The translations under genes and the position numbers were made by a program. The notes under the pieces are model-generated. The model ran no database searches. It saw nothing but the letters and a program-made list of their open reading frames with translations, and had not been told where the DNA came from. Below, piece by piece: positions 9,230 to 17,318 of a stretch of 64,000 bases of DNA. This DNA is from Flavobacterium ginsenosidimutans (GTDB lineage Bacteria > Bacteroidota > Bacteroidia > Flavobacteriales > Flavobacteriaceae), in the NCBI RefSeq assembly GCF_003254625.1, contig NZ_QJRJ01000079.1, positions 310,001-374,000 on the forward strand. The letters run 5' to 3'. The stretch's first letter is position 1. Each line of letters begins with the position of its first letter.

Positions 9230-11344
9230 ATGAAAAACTTATTTTTCGCAAGTTTAATTTTGTTTGCGTTTAGCACCGTTGCAAAAGCGCAGCAATTAAA
9301 ATCACCCGAAGGCAAGTTCGTAATGGAATTTTCTCTTCAAAACGACGGAACTCCAACGTACAATTTAAAATACAAAAACAAAGAAGTTGTAAAAACCAGT
9401 AAACTTGGTCTTGAACTTAAAGATGATAAAAAATCTTTATTGAATGACTTTACGGTTGTTGATACTAAAACTTCCACTTTTGATGAAACTTGGAAACCAG
9501 TTTGGGGAGAAGTAGATCACATCAGAAATCATTATAATGAATTGGCTGTGACTTTAAACCAAAAAGGAACAGACAGACAAATCATTATCCGTTTTCGTTT
9601 ATTCGAAGACGGACTTGGATTTAGATATGAATTCCCAGCGCAAAAGAATCTTACTTACTTTGTAATCAAAGAAGAAAGATCTCAATTTGCCATGACTGGA
9701 GATCATACTGCTTTCTGGATTCCAGGAGATTATGATACACAGGAATACGATTATACAAAATCTAAATTATCTGAAATTAGAGGTTTGTCTCAAAAAGCAT
9801 ATACAGCAAACGTTTCGCAAAGATCTTTTTCACCAACAGGAGTTCAGACTTCTTTGATGTTAAAAACTAACGACGGAATCTACATCAACTTACATGAAGC
9901 TGCTTTGATCAACTATTCTTGTATGCACTTGAATTTAGATGACAAAAGCTTCGTTTTCAACTCTTGGCTAACACCAGATGCAAAAGGTGACAAAGGTTAT
10001 ATGCAGGCGCCAAGCCACTCACCATGGAGAACGATTATGGTAAGTGATGACGCTAGAGAAATCTTAGCTTCAAAAATGACTTATAATTTAAATGATCCTT
10101 CAAAAATTGATGATACTTCTTGGATTAAACCAGTAAAATACGTTGGTGTTTGGTGGGAAATGATTACAGGAAAAAGCTCTTGGTCATACACAAACGATTT
10201 CCCTACAGTTCAATTGGGAGTTTCAGATTTTTCAAAAGCAAAACCAAACGGAACACATGGAGCAAACAATGCTAACGTAAAAAAATACATTGATTTTGCT
10301 GCTGCTAATGGTTTCGACGCTGTTTTAGTTGAAGGATGGAACGAAGGTTGGGAAGACTGGTTTGGTCACTCAAAAGATTATGTTTTTGATTTCTTAACGC
10401 CTTACCCAGATTTTGATGTAAAAGGTCTTCACGAATATGCAAAATCTAAAGGTGTAAAAATCATCATGCACCACGAAACTTCAGGTTCTGTTCGTAACTA
10501 CGAGCGCCACATGGATGCAGCTTACAAATTCATGAATGATAATGGATATGATGCTGTAAAAAGCGGTTACGTAGGTGATATTTTGCCAAGAGGCGAAAAT
10601 CACTACAGCCAATGGATTGTAAACCACTACCAATATGCAATCGAAAAAGCGGCAGATTACAAAATTATGGTGAACGCTCACGAAGCAGTCCGTCCAACGG
10701 GAATTGCAAGAACGTATCCTAACTTAATTGGAAACGAAGCGGCAAGAGGAACAGAGTACCAAGCTTTTGGAGGTTCTAAACCAAACCATGTAACGGTTTT
10801 ACCTTTTACACGTTTAATTGGTGGTCCAATGGATTACACTCCTGGAATCTTCGAAATGGATATTAGCAAAATGAATCCTGACAACAAATCGCATGTAAAC
10901 AGTACAATCTGTAACCAATTGGCATTATACGTTACAATGTACAGCCCGTTGCAAATGGCTGCTGATACCCCAGAAAACTACAACCGTTTTCCAGATGCAT
11001 TCCAATTCATTAAAGATGTTGCTGTAGATTGGTCAGAAAGTAAATATATCGAAGCTGAACCTGGAGATTTTATTACAGTTGCGCGTAAAGCAAAAGGAAC
11101 AAATAACTGGTTTATCGGAAACGTAAACGGAGAAACTCCACGTACTTCAAACATCGATTTCAGTTTCCTTGAAAAAGGTAAAAAATATACAGCAACCATT
11201 TATGCTGATGCAAAAGATGCGCATTACAAAACGAATCCGCAAGCTTATACAATCAAGAAAATTGCTGTAACTAATAAATCAAAATTATCTCAGTTTTCTG
11301 CTCCTGGTGGAGGTTATGCGATAAGCATTATTGAAAATAAATAA
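9230..11344 (+). CDS. susB: GH97 alpha-glucosidase, inverting SusB type
   Basis: A 704-residue periplasmic alpha-glucosidase that removes glucose from malto-oligosaccharide ends. A signal peptide (residues 1-20, ending AKAQ) precedes an N-terminal beta-super-sandwich and a TIM barrel. Three glutamates characteristic of inverting GH97 enzymes are visible: HHE (E416), HEAVRPTG (E485) and RGTE (E509). Their spacing (69 and 24 residues) equals that of Bacteroides SusB E439/E508/E532 as I recall it. This argues against the retaining, Asp-based GH97 branch. It is the last gene before a strong terminator, so transcription of the first catabolic block ends here. Confidence 0.93.
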   Translation: MKNLFFASLILFAFSTVAKAQQLKSPEGKFVMEFSLQNDGTPTYNLKYKNKEVVKTSKLGLELKDDKKSLLNDFTVVDTKTSTFDETWKPVWGEVDHIRNHYNELAVTLNQKGTDRQIIIRFRLFEDGLGFRYEFPAQKNLTYFVIKEERSQFAMTGDHTAFWIPGDYDTQEYDYTKSKLSEIRGLSQKAYTANVSQRSFSPTGVQTSLMLKTNDGIYINLHEAALINYSCMHLNLDDKSFVFNSWLTPDAKGDKGYMQAPSHSPWRTIMVSDDAREILASKMTYNLNDPSKIDDTSWIKPVKYVGVWWEMITGKSSWSYTNDFPTVQLGVSDFSKAKPNGTHGANNANVKKYIDFAAANGFDAVLVEGWNEGWEDWFGHSKDYVFDFLTPYPDFDVKGLHEYAKSKGVKIIMHHETSGSVRNYERHMDAAYKFMNDNGYDAVKSGYVGDILPRGENHYSQWIVNHYQYAIEKAADYKIMVNAHEAVRPTGIARTYPNLIGNEAARGTEYQAFGGSKPNHVTVLPFTRLIGGPMDYTPGIFEMDISKMNPDNKSHVNSTICNQLALYVTMYSPLQMAADTPENYNRFPDAFQFIKDVAVDWSESKYIEAEPGDFITVARKAKGTNNWFIGNVNGETPRTSNIDFSFLEKGKKYTATIYADAKDAHYKTNPQAYTIKKIAVTNKSKLSQFSAPGGGYAISIIENK

Positions 11345-11350
11345 TTTTTA

Positions 11351-11386
11351 AAGACAAGTAATTAACCCCAAGATTACTTGTCTTTT
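11351..11386 (+). terminator. Strong terminator after susB
   Basis: A 12-bp perfect stem (AAGACAAGTAAT with ATTACTTGTCTT) and 10-nt loop are followed by a T run. It cuts the sus operon in two before the esterase gene. Confidence 0.8.
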
Positions 11387-11410
11387 TACTATAAATTCAA
11401 ATTAAGAAAT

Positions 11411-11418
11411 TAAATTTG
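11411..11418 (+). promoter_or_regulatory. Promoter -7 element before the esterase gene
   Basis: TAAATTTG matches TAnnTTTG exactly, 37 bp upstream of the esterase start and just after the terminator. No TTG is visible at the expected -33 distance. Confidence 0.4.
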
Positions 11419-11454
11419 AGGTAACTATTTTCTTCATCTCTAGATAAATTTAAT

Positions 11455-12156
11455 ATGAGCTTCAAACTTAATTTCTTGATTTTCCTTTTTATCTTTTTTG
11501 GTTTTAATACGTATTCCCAAACCAAAACAAAAGCATCTTATGATTATCTTTTGTATTTGCCGAAAGACTATACAAAAGGAACCAAAAAATATCCACTTGT
11601 AATTTATTTACATGGTGGTTCGCAAAAAGGAAACGATCTAAATAAACTGAAAATCTACGGTCTTCCCTATTTAGTAGAAAAAGGTCAAGATTTCGATTTT
11701 ATAATTGCTTCGCCTCAATGTCCAGACAATAAATACTGGTCATCTGAAAATTGGTTCGAAACATTATATGCCGATTTAGAAGCAAAATATAGAATCGATA
11801 AAAGCAGAATTTACATAACCGGAATTAGCATGGGCGGTTACGGAGCTTACATTACAGCTTTAGATTTCCCTGATAAATTCGCTGCAGTTGTTGCATTTTG
11901 TGGAGGAATTAACGACAGTGATCTAACTAGAATCTGTAATCTCAGTAAAATTCCTATTTGGGCTTTTCACGGAACTGCAGATGATAAAATTCCGATTAGT
12001 GAAACTGAAAGAATTGCAAAAGGTCTTGAATTTTGTGAAACTAAGAATAAATTCAAGTTTACTCGTTTAGAAAATGAAGGGCATGAGATTCAATATCTGT
12101 ATGAGAAAAATCCAGAAATATATAAATGGATGCTTGAACAGAAGAAATCAAAATAG
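11455..12156 (+). CDS. Secreted alpha/beta-hydrolase, probable carboxylesterase
   Basis: A 233-residue alpha/beta-hydrolase with an N-terminal signal peptide (about residues 1-22, ending TYSQ). The oxyanion region LVIYLHGGSQKGND, the nucleophile elbow GISMGGYGAY, the acid region HGTADDKIP and the histidine region NEGHEI make a complete Ser-Asp-His triad. The closest relatives by pattern are phospholipase/carboxylesterase or PHB-depolymerase-like esterases. The substrate is unknown. It interrupts the sus operon, has its own promoter-like element, and is followed after 1 bp by a broken lipoprotein gene. It could act on acylated sugars, but nothing here shows that. Confidence 0.75.
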   Translation: MSFKLNFLIFLFIFFGFNTYSQTKTKASYDYLLYLPKDYTKGTKKYPLVIYLHGGSQKGNDLNKLKIYGLPYLVEKGQDFDFIIASPQCPDNKYWSSENWFETLYADLEAKYRIDKSRIYITGISMGGYGAYITALDFPDKFAAVVAFCGGINDSDLTRICNLSKIPIWAFHGTADDKIPISETERIAKGLEFCETKNKFKFTRLENEGHEIQYLYEKNPEIYKWMLEQKKSK

Positions 12157-12157
12157 T

Positions 12158-12703
12158 ATGAAACAGTCAATAATAATTTTTACAAGCTTATTACTTTTTA
12201 GTTGTAGTAAAAAAGAAAATACAATTGATTTATTAGATTATTCTTTTTCTGGAACTTTTAGTCAAGTTTATTCTTTAAAAATAAATCAAACGGATACCGT
12301 TTATATACATCAAGAATGGATGGGCTATCGTTTGAAAAATGGTATTTCTGACCCAAAAGATAAAACAAACTACTATGCAATTTTAAATAAGAAAGAAAAA
12401 TTAAAACTATTTAATTATATAGAAAAAGTTAATCTATTCAAATACAAATCTGAATATTCTTTATAACATATTATTGATGGAAGCACTTATATAATTAGCA
12501 TAACAAAGGATAATAAAAACAAAATGATATCTGTTTATGGTGGTGCGCCTAAAGAAATTGATTCAATTGCAATATTGGTAAATAATCTAAAGCAAAAACT
12601 TATATTAAAGGAAACCAAAAAAAATCTTCACTTTGAAAGTGAAAAGATAATTTCTTTTCTAAAGCCACCTCTGCCTCCTCCAGTAAAAAACATCAATAAT
12701 TAA
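12158..12703 (+). pseudogene. Lipoprotein gene interrupted by an in-frame stop
   Basis: A 182-codon frame starts MKQSIIIFTSLLLFSCSKK, a lipoprotein signal with Cys about residue 16. It is broken by TAA at 12464-12466 after about 102 codons. Downstream, the same frame stays open to 12701-12703 and looks coding (HIIDGSTYIISITKDNK, MISVYGGAPKEIDSIAIL). A single-base change from a sense codon would explain the stop, since no frameshift is needed. I do not recognise the family. It begins 1 bp after the esterase gene, so the two probably arrived together. A sequencing error or readthrough cannot be excluded from this sequence. Confidence 0.7.
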
Positions 12704-12704
12704 T

Positions 12705-12717
12705 GTTCAAATTGAAC
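12705..12717. promoter_or_regulatory. Small palindrome before susA
   Basis: GTTCAA-A-TTGAAC is a perfect 13-bp palindrome, 14 bp before the susA start. It could be a protein-binding site or chance; it is not LacI-like. Confidence 0.2.
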
Positions 12718-12731
12718 TAAAAACAAAAACT

Positions 12732-14597
12732 ATGAACAACCTAAAAATAAACCATCATATCTATAAATTACTTCTATTGGTTTTGTTGTTTTCCGCTTCC
12801 GCAAAAGCACAAATCCAAAAAGTAGAACCACCTTTCTGGTACGCCGGAATGAAAAATCCGGAACTGCAAATTATGTTCTACGGAAAAAACATTTCACAAT
12901 ACGAAGCTTCAGTTTCTAACAATGTTGCGATTAAAAATGTAGAAAAAACAGAAAATCCAAATTACCTTTTCGTAACAATCGATACGAAAGACGTAAAAGC
13001 TTCTGAATTGGTTTTTTCTTTCAAAAACAATAATAAAGTTGCTTTTAAACAAAAATATGTTCTGAAAGAAAGAAGAGCAAATTCGGCAGATAGAAAAAGT
13101 TATGATGCCTCTGATTTGATTTACCTAATCATGCCGGATCGTTTTGCTAACGGAAATCCTAAAAACGACAGTGATGCTTCTTTAACAGAGAAAGGAAATC
13201 GTCAAGATCCAAGCGGACGCCACGGCGGCGATATCGAAGGAATCATTAAAAACTTAGATTATATTTCGTCTCTTGGCGCGACAACAATTTGGAGCACACC
13301 TTTATGCGAAGACAACGACAAACAACATTCGTATCATACGTATGGACAATCGGATGTTTACAAAATCGATCCGCGTTACGGAACAAACGATGATTATGCT
13401 CGTTTGTCTACAGAAATGCATAAAAAAGACATGAAACTGGTTATGGATTATGTTACGAATCACTGGGGAATTACACACTGGATGATGAAGGATATTCCGA
13501 CTAAAACTTGGTTCAATCAATTCGAAACGTTCACACAAACACATCACCGTCGTGAAGTAATTACAGATATTCATGCTTCAAAAATAGATCAGGAAGTTTG
13601 TGTAGACGGTTGGTTTGTACCTTCTATGCCCGATTTAAATTTAAGAAATCCTCTTGTTGCAAAATACTTAACTCAAAACGCTATTTGGTGGATTGAATTT
13701 GCAAATCTTGATGGATTTAGAGTTGACACTTATAATTATTCGGATAAAACAGCAATGGCAAATTGGGCAAAATCAATTACAGATGAATACCCAAATTTTA
13801 ATATTGTGGGTGAAATCTGGATGCACAATCAAGCGAATTTAGCTTTTTGGCAAAAAGACAGTAAAATTGGAGCAATTGAAAACTACAATTCAAATCTTCC
13901 AACTATAATGGATTTTACGCTTCAAAGTCAGATTACTTCTGCCTTTAGCGAAGACACACCAAATTGGGACAGCGGATTGATTAAATTCTACAACAATTTT
14001 GCAATGGATTTTTTATATCCAAATACCAATAATATTTTGGTTTTTTCCGAAAATCACGATACTGATCGTATGAACGAAAAGTTCAAATATGATTTACCAA
14101 AATACAAACTGGCAATGACATTATTAGCTACCGTTCGTGGAATTCCGCAAATCTATTACGGTTCAGAAATCGGAATGGGCGGTGATAAAGGTAAAGGCGG
14201 TGATGCCGATATTCGTCAGGATTTCCCAGGCGGATGGGCTGGCGACAAAAACAATGCTTTTACGGCAGCAGGAAGAACGGCAGAGCAAGCTGCTTATTTT
14301 GATTTCTCTTCGAAATTGTTCAACTGGAGAAAAACAAACGAAGCGGTTCATTTCGGAAAAATGAAGCATTATATTCCAGAAAACAACACTTATGTATATT
14401 TCAGATATACAGATTCTAAAACGGTTATGGTTGTTTTTAATAATAATGCAAAAGAGCAAGTTGTAAAAACTAACCGTTTTAAAGAAAGCATTAAAAACTA
14501 CAAATCAGGAAAAGATGTTATTTCAGGAAAAACATTCGATTTAGCTTCTGAAATTACTTTAGAACCAAAATCAGCTTTGGTTTTAGAATTGGAATAA
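12732..14597 (+). CDS. susA: GH13 neopullulanase/cyclomaltodextrinase, SusA type
   Basis: A 621-residue periplasmic alpha-amylase-family enzyme that cuts imported malto-oligosaccharides or cyclodextrins. A signal peptide (about residues 1-26, ending AKAQ) is followed by a cyclomaltodextrinase N-terminal domain (VEPPFWYAGMKNPELQIMFY) and a TIM barrel. The four GH13 conserved regions are present: DYVTNH, GFRVDTYNY (nucleophile Asp, about residue 335), EIW (acid/base Glu) and FSENHDTDR. The C-terminal beta domain ends SALVLELE. Together with SusB it would supply glucose and maltose for the MFS carrier. It is separated from susB by an esterase and a pseudogene. Confidence 0.92.
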   Translation: MNNLKINHHIYKLLLLVLLFSASAKAQIQKVEPPFWYAGMKNPELQIMFYGKNISQYEASVSNNVAIKNVEKTENPNYLFVTIDTKDVKASELVFSFKNNNKVAFKQKYVLKERRANSADRKSYDASDLIYLIMPDRFANGNPKNDSDASLTEKGNRQDPSGRHGGDIEGIIKNLDYISSLGATTIWSTPLCEDNDKQHSYHTYGQSDVYKIDPRYGTNDDYARLSTEMHKKDMKLVMDYVTNHWGITHWMMKDIPTKTWFNQFETFTQTHHRREVITDIHASKIDQEVCVDGWFVPSMPDLNLRNPLVAKYLTQNAIWWIEFANLDGFRVDTYNYSDKTAMANWAKSITDEYPNFNIVGEIWMHNQANLAFWQKDSKIGAIENYNSNLPTIMDFTLQSQITSAFSEDTPNWDSGLIKFYNNFAMDFLYPNTNNILVFSENHDTDRMNEKFKYDLPKYKLAMTLLATVRGIPQIYYGSEIGMGGDKGKGGDADIRQDFPGGWAGDKNNAFTAAGRTAEQAAYFDFSSKLFNWRKTNEAVHFGKMKHYIPENNTYVYFRYTDSKTVMVVFNNNAKEQVVKTNRFKESIKNYKSGKDVISGKTFDLASEITLEPKSALVLELE

Positions 14598-14618
14598 TTT
14601 TAAACACACAGCATATAA

Positions 14619-14646
14619 CGTAGAGACGCACTGCAGTGCGTCTACG
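14619..14646. repeat. Near-perfect palindrome (REP-like)
   Basis: A 28-bp near-perfect palindrome centred on CTGCAG (GTAGAGACGCACTG with CAGTGCGTCTAC), in the spacer after susA. It has no T run and looks like a dispersed palindromic element rather than a terminator. Confidence 0.55.
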
Positions 14647-14658
14647 CAAAGTTTTTCC

Positions 14659-14719
14659 GCCACGAATTCACGAATTTTTATTCTCAAAGATTTTAAAAAA
14701 TAATTCGTGAATTCGTGGC
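14659..14719. repeat. Long inverted repeat of the 'cacgaattcacgaat' type
   Basis: Two 18-bp arms (14659-14676 and 14702-14719, GCCACGAATTCACGAATT and its complement) flank a 25-nt loop. The same right arm recurs before the flavoprotein gene near 17288. The arm contains GTG in frame with the downstream amylase gene and so creates a false upstream start. Confidence 0.65.
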
Positions 14720-14760
14720 TATTTTTTTCAACACAATCCATCCTAAAATATTCTAAAATA

Positions 14761-16428
14761 ATGAAAAAATACACTTTCCTTTTTTTATCTTTAGTATACT
14801 TAACAATGAGTTGTTCTGGCTCAAAATCAGTTACAATGAATAACGAAAACACTTCGAAAACACCTTTCGTTTGGGAAGGAGCAAATGTTTATTTTTTACT
14901 TACAGACCGTTTTTACAACGGCGACAAATCGAACGATTTAAATTTCAACCGAACTAAAACTTCTGGAAAACTACGCGGATTTGAAGGCGGAGATATTATC
15001 GGAATCACTAAAAAAATCGAATCAGGTTATTTTGAAAAATTAGGGATAAATGCTATTTGGCTTACGCCGATTGTCGAACAGATTCACGACGGAGTTGATG
15101 AAGGAACCGGATTGAGTTACGGCTTTCACGGCTACTGGGCAAAAGACTGGACAGCTCTGGATCCAAACTTTGGAACCAAAGAAGATTTAGCTAATCTGGT
15201 AAAAAAAGCACACGAAAAAGGAATCAGAATAGTTTTGGATGGCGTAATCAATCATACTGGACCAGTAACTCCAGAAGATCCCGTTTGGCCTTCTGACTGG
15301 GTAAGAACTGGCGTTGTCTGCGATTATAAATCATTCGAAAATACTACAATGTGTACTTTGGTTGAAAATCTTCCTGATGTAAAAACTGAAAGTACTCAAA
15401 ACGTAGAACTGCCTCCTTTTTTAATCGAAAAATGGAAAAAAGAAGGTCGTTACGAAAAAGAAATTGCTTCATTGGATGAATTCTTCAAAAGAACAGGTTA
15501 TCCAAGAAGTCCGAAATATTACATTATAAAATGGCTTACCGATTATATTGTAGAATTTGGAATTGACGGTTACCGTGCCGACACAGTAAAACACACCGAA
15601 GAAGGCGTTTGGGCCGATTTTAAAAAAGAGTGTGATTATGCATTTGAAACTTGGAAAAAACACCATCCTTTACAGGTTTTAGATCAGAATCCGTTTTATA
15701 CCATTGCCGAAGTTTACGGTTATGGAATCAGCGGTGGGCAGGATTATGATTTTGGAGATCGAAAAGTCAATTATTTTCAAAATGGTTTTGACAGCATGAT
15801 CAATTTTGAATTTAAATGGAATGCGGCTCAAAACGATTACGAAGGTTTATTTTCTAAATATTCGAATGCTTTAAATAATGAATTAAAAGGTTATTCGGTT
15901 TTAAACTATATGTCTTCGCACGACGATGGTCAGCCTTTTGATGCAAACCGTGTAAAAGGAATTGAAACGGGAACTAAACTTTTGCTTTCGCCAGGAATGT
16001 CGCAAGTTTATTATGGCGACGAATCAAATCGTTCCTTAGTTGTTGAAGGTACAAATGGCGATGCAACTTTACGGTCAAACATGAATTGGGACGAAATTCA
16101 GAATAATTCTGAAATACAGAAAACACTTTTACACTGGCAGAAATTAGGTCAGTTTAGACGAAATCATCCTGCTGTTGGAGCTGGTGTTCATAAATTAATT
16201 AATCCGTATCCTTATACTTTTTCCAGAACATTTACCCAAGGCTCTTTTACAGATAAAGTTGTTATGGGAGTAGATTTACCAAAAGGCAGAAAAGAACTTC
16301 CAGTTGGTGACCTCTTCCCAAACGGAACAAAACTAAAAGATGCTTATTCGAATCAAGAAGTTGAAGTCATTGATGGAAAAGTGATTATAGACAACGATTT
16401 TGATATTGTTTTATTAGAATTAATTTAA
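14761..16428 (+). CDS. GH13 alpha-amylase lipoprotein, SusG-like
   Basis: A 555-residue lipoprotein alpha-amylase that should make the first cuts in starch. The start at 14761 gives a lipoprotein signal (MKKYTFLFLSLVYLTMSC, Cys about residue 18). An in-frame GTG at 14707 lies inside a repeat arm and is rejected. GH13 regions are visible: DGVINH, GYRADTVKH (nucleophile Asp), AEVYG (acid/base Glu) and MSSHDDG. The residues after the lipid-bearing Cys (SGSKSV) lack the acidic cluster of Bacteroidota surface-export signals, so surface display is less certain than for SusG. A MalS-like periplasmic amylase is an alternative. Confidence 0.88.
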   Translation: MKKYTFLFLSLVYLTMSCSGSKSVTMNNENTSKTPFVWEGANVYFLLTDRFYNGDKSNDLNFNRTKTSGKLRGFEGGDIIGITKKIESGYFEKLGINAIWLTPIVEQIHDGVDEGTGLSYGFHGYWAKDWTALDPNFGTKEDLANLVKKAHEKGIRIVLDGVINHTGPVTPEDPVWPSDWVRTGVVCDYKSFENTTMCTLVENLPDVKTESTQNVELPPFLIEKWKKEGRYEKEIASLDEFFKRTGYPRSPKYYIIKWLTDYIVEFGIDGYRADTVKHTEEGVWADFKKECDYAFETWKKHHPLQVLDQNPFYTIAEVYGYGISGGQDYDFGDRKVNYFQNGFDSMINFEFKWNAAQNDYEGLFSKYSNALNNELKGYSVLNYMSSHDDGQPFDANRVKGIETGTKLLLSPGMSQVYYGDESNRSLVVEGTNGDATLRSNMNWDEIQNNSEIQKTLLHWQKLGQFRRNHPAVGAGVHKLINPYPYTFSRTFTQGSFTDKVVMGVDLPKGRKELPVGDLFPNGTKLKDAYSNQEVEVIDGKVIIDNDFDIVLLELI

Positions 16429-16431
16429 CCG

Positions 16432-16552
16432 CAAAGTTCGCAAAGACATACGCAAGGTTCGCAAAGGTTTATAAAATCTTTGCGAACCTTTTTAATTAAA
16501 TAAAAAAACTTGTGTCCTTTGCGTAAAACTTTGCGACCTTTGCGGTTAAGAA
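16432..16552. repeat. Palindromic 'cgcaaag' element, single copy
   Basis: A nested imperfect palindrome. Outer arms CCGCAAAG and CTTTGCGG enclose an inner pair GTTCGCAAAG and CTTTGCGAAC. It shares its words and architecture with the three tandem 160-bp copies at 51391-51867. It fills the space between the amylase and GDPD genes. Confidence 0.65.
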
Positions 16553-16564
16553 AAAAACTGTAGA

Positions 16565-17242
16565 ATGCTAAAAATAGCTCACAGAGGCGCCAAAGCCTAC
16601 GAACCTGAAAATACTTTACAAGCTTTTCAAAAAGCATTAGATCTAAATTCAGACGGAATTGAACTTGACGTTCACCTTAGCTCTGACGAACATATCATCG
16701 TAATTCATGACGAAACAATAGACAGAACCACTAACGGAAAAGGTTTAGTCAAAGATTTTACTTTAGCAGAATTAAAATCATTTTTAATTGATGAAAAATA
16801 TCAAATTCCAACTTTAAATGAGGTTTTTGATTTAGTCGACAAAAAATGCCTGATTAATATCGAATTAAAAGGTTTAGGAACTCCGAATAAAGTGGTATCC
16901 CTTATAGAAAAATATATTTCAGAAAAAAACTGGAATTACAATCATTTCATCATTTCAAGTTTCGAATGGAATATGCTGGAAGAAACTTCAACTTTAAATT
17001 CAAATATCCCAATTGGTGTTTTAACAGAAGAAGATATTGACATTGCTTTGGCTTTCGCCGAAAAAATAAAAGCAAAAGCAATCCATCCAGATTTTCAGTT
17101 ATTGAATGAAAAGAATGTCCTTCAAATTCAGGAAAAAGGATTTCTAGTTTTGCCTTGGACAGTAAATACTGAAAAAGACATTCAAAAAGTAAAAAGTTAT
17201 AAAGTAAACGGAATTATCTCTGATAATCCAGACAAAATATAA
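16565..17242 (+). CDS. Glycerophosphodiester phosphodiesterase (GDPD)
   Basis: A 225-residue cytoplasmic GDPD that would hydrolyse glycerophosphodiesters to sn-glycerol 3-phosphate and an alcohol. The catalytic signatures are intact: HRGAKAYEPENT at the N-terminus, GIELDVHLSSD (metal-ligand Glu and Asp), IHDETIDRTTNG, and ELKG and HPDF further on. There is no signal peptide, so it resembles UgpQ more than periplasmic GlpQ. Length is normal for the short form. It sits alone between repeat elements, with no visible phospholipid operon. Confidence 0.88.
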   Translation: MLKIAHRGAKAYEPENTLQAFQKALDLNSDGIELDVHLSSDEHIIVIHDETIDRTTNGKGLVKDFTLAELKSFLIDEKYQIPTLNEVFDLVDKKCLINIELKGLGTPNKVVSLIEKYISEKNWNYNHFIISSFEWNMLEETSTLNSNIPIGVLTEEDIDIALAFAEKIKAKAIHPDFQLLNEKNVLQIQEKGFLVLPWTVNTEKDIQKVKSYKVNGIISDNPDKI

Positions 17243-17255
17243 AATCCGCTACGAG

Positions 17256-17312
17256 AAACTTTGACAAAGTTCATCAGGGTTCAATAAAAAATTCGTGAAT
17301 TCGTGGCTAACA
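17256..17312. repeat. Repeat remnants before the flavoprotein gene
   Basis: A short palindrome (AACTTTG, A, CAAAGTT at about 17257-17271) is followed by a lone right arm of the 'attcgtgaattcgtggc' repeat (about 17290-17309). The full hairpin of this repeat is at 14659-14719. Its GTG creates a spurious extension MNSWLTKN ahead of the true start. Confidence 0.5.
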
Positions 17313-17318
17313 AAAAAT

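Noticed and set aside
12074..12157. A longer start for the broken lipoprotein gene, overlapping the esterase gene
   Set aside because: The ATG at 12158 gives a proper lipoprotein signal; the longer form would bury it inside an unlikely basic extension.
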